64,000 nucleotides of DNA from Streptomyces sp. NBC_01232 (lineage in GTDB: Bacteria > Actinomycetota > Actinomycetes > Streptomycetales > Streptomycetaceae), in the NCBI RefSeq assembly GCF_035989885.1, contig NZ_CP108518.1:7121001-7185000 (forward strand), read 5' to 3'. Both the position numbers and the translations under genes were made by a program. Shown piece after piece: positions 60,867-64,000 of the stretch. The notes under the pieces were generated by a model. The model worked only from the letters and a program-made list of their open reading frames with translations, made no database searches and was not told the origin of the DNA. Every line of letters starts with the position of its first letter. The stretch's first letter is position 1.

Positions 60867-61286
60867 ATGGACACCGCAACCGCATCCCCGGCGCGGCCGG
60901 GGACCGTGCACCACCCACTGCCGTCAGGGCCGCAGGCCGCCCGGGAAGCCCGCCGCAGCGCCGCGCGCACCCTGGCCCTGCACCCCGGGCGCTGCCCGCA
61001 CGAGACTGCCTGCGACATCCTGCTGATCGCTTCCGAGCTGGTCACCAACGCCGTCCGGCACGCCATGCCCCCGTACGCGCTCACGATCAGCCTGGAGAGC
61101 GGGCGGGCGGGCATCTGCGTCAGCGACGGCTCACTCTCCCTGCCGCAGCGGGGCGGCGGCCCAGGGGTGCTCGCCACGCGGGGGCGCGGGCTGCAGATCG
61201 TCCGGGCGCTCGGAGCCGACCTCTTCGTCAGCCGCTCGCCGCGCGGCAAGCAGGTCATCGCCGTACTCACCTGGCCCGACGCCTGA
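60867..61286 (+). CDS. Anti-sigma-type ATP-binding protein (HATPase_c, RsbW-like)
   Basis: A 139-residue single-domain GHKL ATPase of the RsbW/SpoIIAB group common in Streptomyces. The N-box ELVTNAVRHA, the G1-box region VSDGSL and the G2 GRGLQIVRALG are visible. Such proteins are serine kinases or sequestrators in partner-switching control of sigma factors. ATG 60867 has GAGGAAG. It lies just upstream of the SigK-like operon, but whether it acts on it is unknown. Confidence 0.85.
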   Translation: MDTATASPARPGTVHHPLPSGPQAAREARRSAARTLALHPGRCPHETACDILLIASELVTNAVRHAMPPYALTISLESGRAGICVSDGSLSLPQRGGGPGVLATRGRGLQIVRALGADLFVSRSPRGKQVIAVLTWPDA

Positions 61287-61423
61287 CGCCCGGCGGCCGA
61301 CGGCGCGGTTCCCTCCAAGGAGGGAACCGACGGCAGTTCCCGAGCGTGAACGCGCTCCCATCCGCACGCACGTCCGCTACGAAGAACCATGAGACTCACC
61401 CCCCGGACAAGGACCACCATGCG

Positions 61424-62041
61424 ATGGACGCCCCGCCCCCGGCCGGAGCCCGCCCTGTGAACCAGCCGATGCCCTTCGGCCCCGGCCCCGCCGACCGCAC
61501 CGACCTGGCCCAGGTCATGGGGCAGGTCGCCCAGGGCGACAAACAGGCGTTCTCCGTCCTGTACGACGCCCTCGCCCCCCTGGTCCTCGGGATCGTGATC
61601 AAGGTCGTACGCGACCGGGCCCAGTCCGAGGAGGTCGCCCAGGAGGTCATGATCGACCTGTGGCGGCAGGCCGCCCGCTACCGCCCCGACGCCGGCAGCG
61701 TCACCACCTGGGCGGCGACCATCGCCCACCGGCGGGCCGTGGACCGGGTCCGCTCCGCCCAGGCGTCCGCCGACCGGGAACGCGCGCAGGCCGCCCGCGA
61801 GCACCGGACGGCCTTCGACGAGGTCGCCGAGCAGGTCGAGATCCGGCTGGACAGCGAACAGGTCCGCCGCTGCCTGCGCGGCCTCACCGAACTCCAGCGG
61901 CAGGCGGTGACCCTCGCCTACTACCGGGGCCTGACCTACCGCGAAGTCGCCGAAGTCCTGCGCGCGCCGCTCCCCACCGTCAAGACACGCATGCGCGACG
62001 GACTGATCCGGCTCCGCGACTGCATGGGGGTGACCACATGA
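61424..62041 (+). CDS. sigK: ECF RNA polymerase sigma factor, SigK-like
   Basis: A 205-residue ECF sigma factor resembling mycobacterial SigK. Region 2 has AQSEEVAQEVMIDLWRQAARYRPDAGSVTTWAATIAHRRAVDRVR-type sequence and region 4 has LQRQAVTLAYYRGLTYREVAEVLRAPLPTVKTRMRDGL. The following gene, overlapping by 4 bp, is an RskA-type anti-sigma factor, as in the known SigK-RskA pair, so the sigma factor is probably held at the membrane until a signal arrives. ATG 61424 is preferred; GTG 61346 and GTG 61457 are alternatives. Confidence 0.88.
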   Translation: MDAPPPAGARPVNQPMPFGPGPADRTDLAQVMGQVAQGDKQAFSVLYDALAPLVLGIVIKVVRDRAQSEEVAQEVMIDLWRQAARYRPDAGSVTTWAATIAHRRAVDRVRSAQASADRERAQAAREHRTAFDEVAEQVEIRLDSEQVRRCLRGLTELQRQAVTLAYYRGLTYREVAEVLRAPLPTVKTRMRDGLIRLRDCMGVTT

Positions 62042-62787
62042 ACCGGCCCCGGACCGACGTCCACGCCCTCACCGCCGCCTACGCCCTGGACGCCCTCGAC
62101 CCCGGCGAACGCGAGCCGTTCACCGCCCACCTCGCCCGCTGCGAGGAATGCCGCCAGGAAGTCGCCGAGTTCCGGGCCACCGCCGCACGTCTGGCCGCCG
62201 CCGTGGGCCAGCCGCCGCCCGCCGCCATGAAGCAGCAGGCCATGGCCGCCGTCGACGGCGTGCGCCAGCTCCCGCCCCGGAGTTCCGTGCTGTCCCCGGT
62301 CCCGCTGCGCGGCGCGCTGCGCCGCAGGGCCGCCCTGTTCACCGTGGCCGCGAGCGTGACGGCCGGCGCCCTGTTCGCAGGTCTGGCCGCGTGGCAGCAC
62401 CAGGAGAGCCGCCGCTACGAACAGCAGGCCCGCCAGAGCGAACAGCGCCTGGACGACGTCACCACGGTCCTGACCGCTCCCGATGCCCGCGCCGCCCATG
62501 GACGCACCAGCAACGGAGCCTCGGCCGCCGTCGTCTCCTCGGCGGTGCGCAACAAGGCCGTCTTCACCGCGAGCGGCCTGCCTGCCCCCGTCCCCGGCAC
62601 GACCTACCAGCTCTGGCTGGACCACGAGGGCACCATGAGCCCGGCCGGATTCATCCAGCGGGACGGCACCGTACTCATCGACGGCGACGCCGCCGGCGCC
62701 GACGCGGTCGGCCTCAGCCTCGAACCTTCCGGAGGATCCCGGCAGCCCACCACGACCCCGCTGCTCCTGATGGACCTGCCGGCCTGA
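62038..62787 (+). CDS. RskA-type membrane anti-sigma factor
   Basis: A 249-residue anti-sigma factor. The cytoplasmic ZAS motif is His31-x3-Cys35-x2-Cys38 (HLARCEEC). One membrane segment (~98-116) follows, then the extracytoplasmic RskA domain (KAVFTASGLPAPVPGTTYQLWLDHEG, FIQRDGTVLIDGD). It is expected to bind and inhibit the upstream SigK-like factor and release it after regulated proteolysis or redox signalling. ATG 62038 overlaps the sigma stop (ATGA). Confidence 0.9.
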   Translation: MNRPRTDVHALTAAYALDALDPGEREPFTAHLARCEECRQEVAEFRATAARLAAAVGQPPPAAMKQQAMAAVDGVRQLPPRSSVLSPVPLRGALRRRAALFTVAASVTAGALFAGLAAWQHQESRRYEQQARQSEQRLDDVTTVLTAPDARAAHGRTSNGASAAVVSSAVRNKAVFTASGLPAPVPGTTYQLWLDHEGTMSPAGFIQRDGTVLIDGDAAGADAVGLSLEPSGGSRQPTTTPLLLMDLPA

Positions 62788-62829
62788 CCGCCACCGCTCC
62801 GAAGCTGCGACGGCGCCCCCGGGCGGTGT

Positions 62830-63279
62830 TCAGGGGGCCATGTCGTAGGTGACCCACATGGTCCGGGTGGCCACCTGGTCGTACTTGGAACGCGCACGGT
62901 GGTTGTCGTCGGCCGTGATCCACCGGACCACGCTCCAGCCCCGCTCTGCCGCGAGCTCGCGCAGCGCACCGAGCAGCAGGTCGGCGGCGCCCGAGCCGCG
63001 GTGTTCCGGTGCCACGAACAGGTCGTCGAGGAAGCAGCCCACCGTCGCGGAGAGCGGGCGCGCGAACGGCCGGTAGTGCGCAAGGCCCAGGAGCCGGCCC
63101 CCGGCGTCCTCGGCCACCAGCGCGCCGACCTCGTGGGCGGGGTCGGTCACCCACGACCACACCGTGGCGGCGGCCTCCTCGGTCTGCTCCACCTTGTAGA
63201 AGTCGGCGTAGCCGCGGTACAGGGCGCGCCACTGGGCGAAGTCCCCGTCCCGAACGGAACGCACGCTGATGTCGGACAT
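62830..63279 (-). CDS. GNAT family N-acetyltransferase
   Basis: A 149-residue GNAT enzyme. DISVRSVRDGDFAQWRALYRGYADFY at the N-terminus, the acetyl-CoA-binding VAPEHRGSGAADLLLGALRE, and the end VRWITADDNHRARSKYDQVA are characteristic. The acceptor is unknown. ATG 63279. It is convergent with the anti-sigma gene, with a 42-bp gap. Confidence 0.9.
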   Translation of the reverse strand: MSDISVRSVRDGDFAQWRALYRGYADFYKVEQTEEAAATVWSWVTDPAHEVGALVAEDAGGRLLGLAHYRPFARPLSATVGCFLDDLFVAPEHRGSGAADLLLGALRELAAERGWSVVRWITADDNHRARSKYDQVATRTMWVTYDMAP

Positions 63280-63697
63280 GGGTCGGACTCCCGTGATCGA
63301 AGGAAGTGCGGCGGGGGCCGCGGCGCGTGCGCCTGCGCCGGGGTGCGGTGCGGTGCACGGGATCGATCATGCTGGAGCCCGGCGGGCACGGCAGGTGCCG
63401 GTGTGTCGAAACGCGGGCCGTCCCGGCTCCACGATGTACGGGTGCGCCGGCGTACGGATGCGCCGACAGGCCGGACCGCCTTCTGTCGGCGGAGCCCCTG
63501 CGCGCCGAACACCGCGATCGGCACGCAGGGGCTTCCTGCACCAGGCCGTTCCGGACCGCGAGAGCCGCCAAGCGGTCCGGAGGGTGGTGGCCACGGCCAG
63601 TCAACAGGAGCCGGCCCGGGACGGCTCCTGGTTCCGGGCACGGAATCGCGCTGGTCCGGCCCGTCCTGGCACGGTGAATCGTCCAAGAGGAGAAAGA
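63280..63697. other. Intergenic region upstream of GNAT gene
   Basis: About 420 bp with no convincing gene on either strand. A 9-bp perfect stem (63605-63613 with 63622-63630) forms a hairpin. Base composition falls near 63660-63760, where promoters for the plus-strand genes are likely. Confidence 0.35.
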
Positions 63698-63853
63698 GTG
63701 ATTCAGGCGCGCATTTGCAAGGAAGAACGTTACTGCATCTTGCAGATGCCGGACCACTCGATGGTCAGGTCGTGGGGATGTCCCCGGCGGGCGGGCCGGG
63801 GCGCGGCGCCTGCCGCGCGACACCCGGCGCGTCCGCATACCGTGTCCGCATAA
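63698..63853 (+). CDS. Possible small ORF, 51 residues
   Basis: GTG 63698 is preceded by a near-perfect AGAGGAGAAAG ribosome site. The first 28 residues include three cysteines (ICKEERYCILQM, WGCP), followed by an Arg/Ala-rich tail. The 5' half is less GC-rich than neighbouring genes. It is not a family I know and may be non-coding. Confidence 0.3.
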   Translation: MIQARICKEERYCILQMPDHSMVRSWGCPRRAGRGAAPAARHPARPHTVSA

Positions 63854-63890
63854 TGATGTGCAAGGAACGGCGTGCGGAAGGGGACGTCTC

Positions 63891-64000
63891 GTGCCATCGG
63901 CCCAGCCGGGGGGCGAGGAGATCCACGGCCCGATCTGGTCCGAGCCGGGGGCGCTGCTGGAGCGCGTGCCCGTGGCCGTCCTCGGCATCGATGACAACGA
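63891..64000 (+). CDS. N-terminus of a probable PAS-domain protein (truncated by window end)
   Basis: GTG 63891 has AAGGGGAC upstream and the frame is open to the window end. The 36 visible residues, including GALLERVPVAVLGIDDN, resemble the start of a PAS domain as found in SpoIIE-type phosphatases of Streptomyces. The rest is outside the window. Confidence 0.5.
   Translation, partial: MPSAQPGGEEIHGPIWSEPGALLERVPVAVLGIDDN

Overview
This window looks like chromosomal DNA of a Streptomyces or very close relative. Base composition is very GC-rich, GTG and TTG starts are common, genes overlap by 4 bp (ATGA/GTGA), terminators are long GC hairpins without a T-tail, and there are many secreted, lipoprotein and ECF-sigma genes. 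The window starts inside one gene and ends inside another. I see no rRNA, CRISPR array, integrase or intact IS element.

Layout. 0-9 kb: a membrane-anchored molybdenum oxidoreductase (cut by the window start), an MFS transporter carrying the only TTA codon I found in a called gene, a secreted GH27/GH89 glycosidase pair, a TetR-threonine dehydratase operon and a universal stress protein. 9.3-13.3 kb: small membrane and DNA-binding proteins, a VOC-HTH fusion, and an unrecognised 612-residue protein whose mRNA leader can fold into a complete tRNA-like cloverleaf. 13.5-19.9 kb: a sugar ABC importer operon ending in a GH38 alpha-mannosidase, with LacI-type operator candidates upstream. 20-29.4 kb: mixed enzymes (VOC, GNAT, FadH, thioesterase), an MFS exporter, an SRPBCC protein and a secreted tripeptidyl-aminopeptidase-like hydrolase. 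29.5-33.6 kb: a lipoprotein, a secreted-repeat lipoprotein, a NuoF-like flavoprotein-ferredoxin and a heme-b-type membrane protein, which together look like a small electron-transfer module. 34-40 kb: a PucR-like regulator with an internal repeat, DUF1996 and DUF4142 secreted proteins, an ECF sigma factor and a Met/His-rich membrane protein. 40.2-47.4 kb: MFS plus GH88-like hydrolase, then acyl-CoA dehydrogenase, CoA-transferase and AMP-ligase genes for CoA-ester metabolism. 47.6-49.9 kb: a zinc/manganese-type ABC importer. 50.1-56.8 kb: a molybdenum-linked block (di-Mop protein, stand-alone sulfite-oxidase-type domain, fused Fe-S/Mo xanthine dehydrogenase-like subunit, FAD subunit, PucR regulator, HTH-Mop regulator). 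56.9-60.8 kb: a 166-bp MITE-like element and three secreted proteins. 60.9-64 kb: an anti-sigma-type kinase, a SigK/RskA-type sigma/anti-sigma pair, a GNAT enzyme and the start of a PAS-like protein.

Working together. Secreted glycosidases (GH27, GH89) can release sugars outside the cell, and the ABC importer with cytoplasmic GH38 handles mannose-containing oligosaccharides. The molybdenum block couples cofactor storage and sensing (Mop domains) to a purine or aldehyde hydroxylase under PucR control. The 30-33.6 kb module could pass electrons from a soluble NAD(P)H- or ferredoxin-linked flavoprotein through a membrane cytochrome to surface lipoproteins. The most unusual item is the tRNA-like leader at 13.14-13.25 kb. 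All assignments rest on reading motifs by eye; no database search was run.
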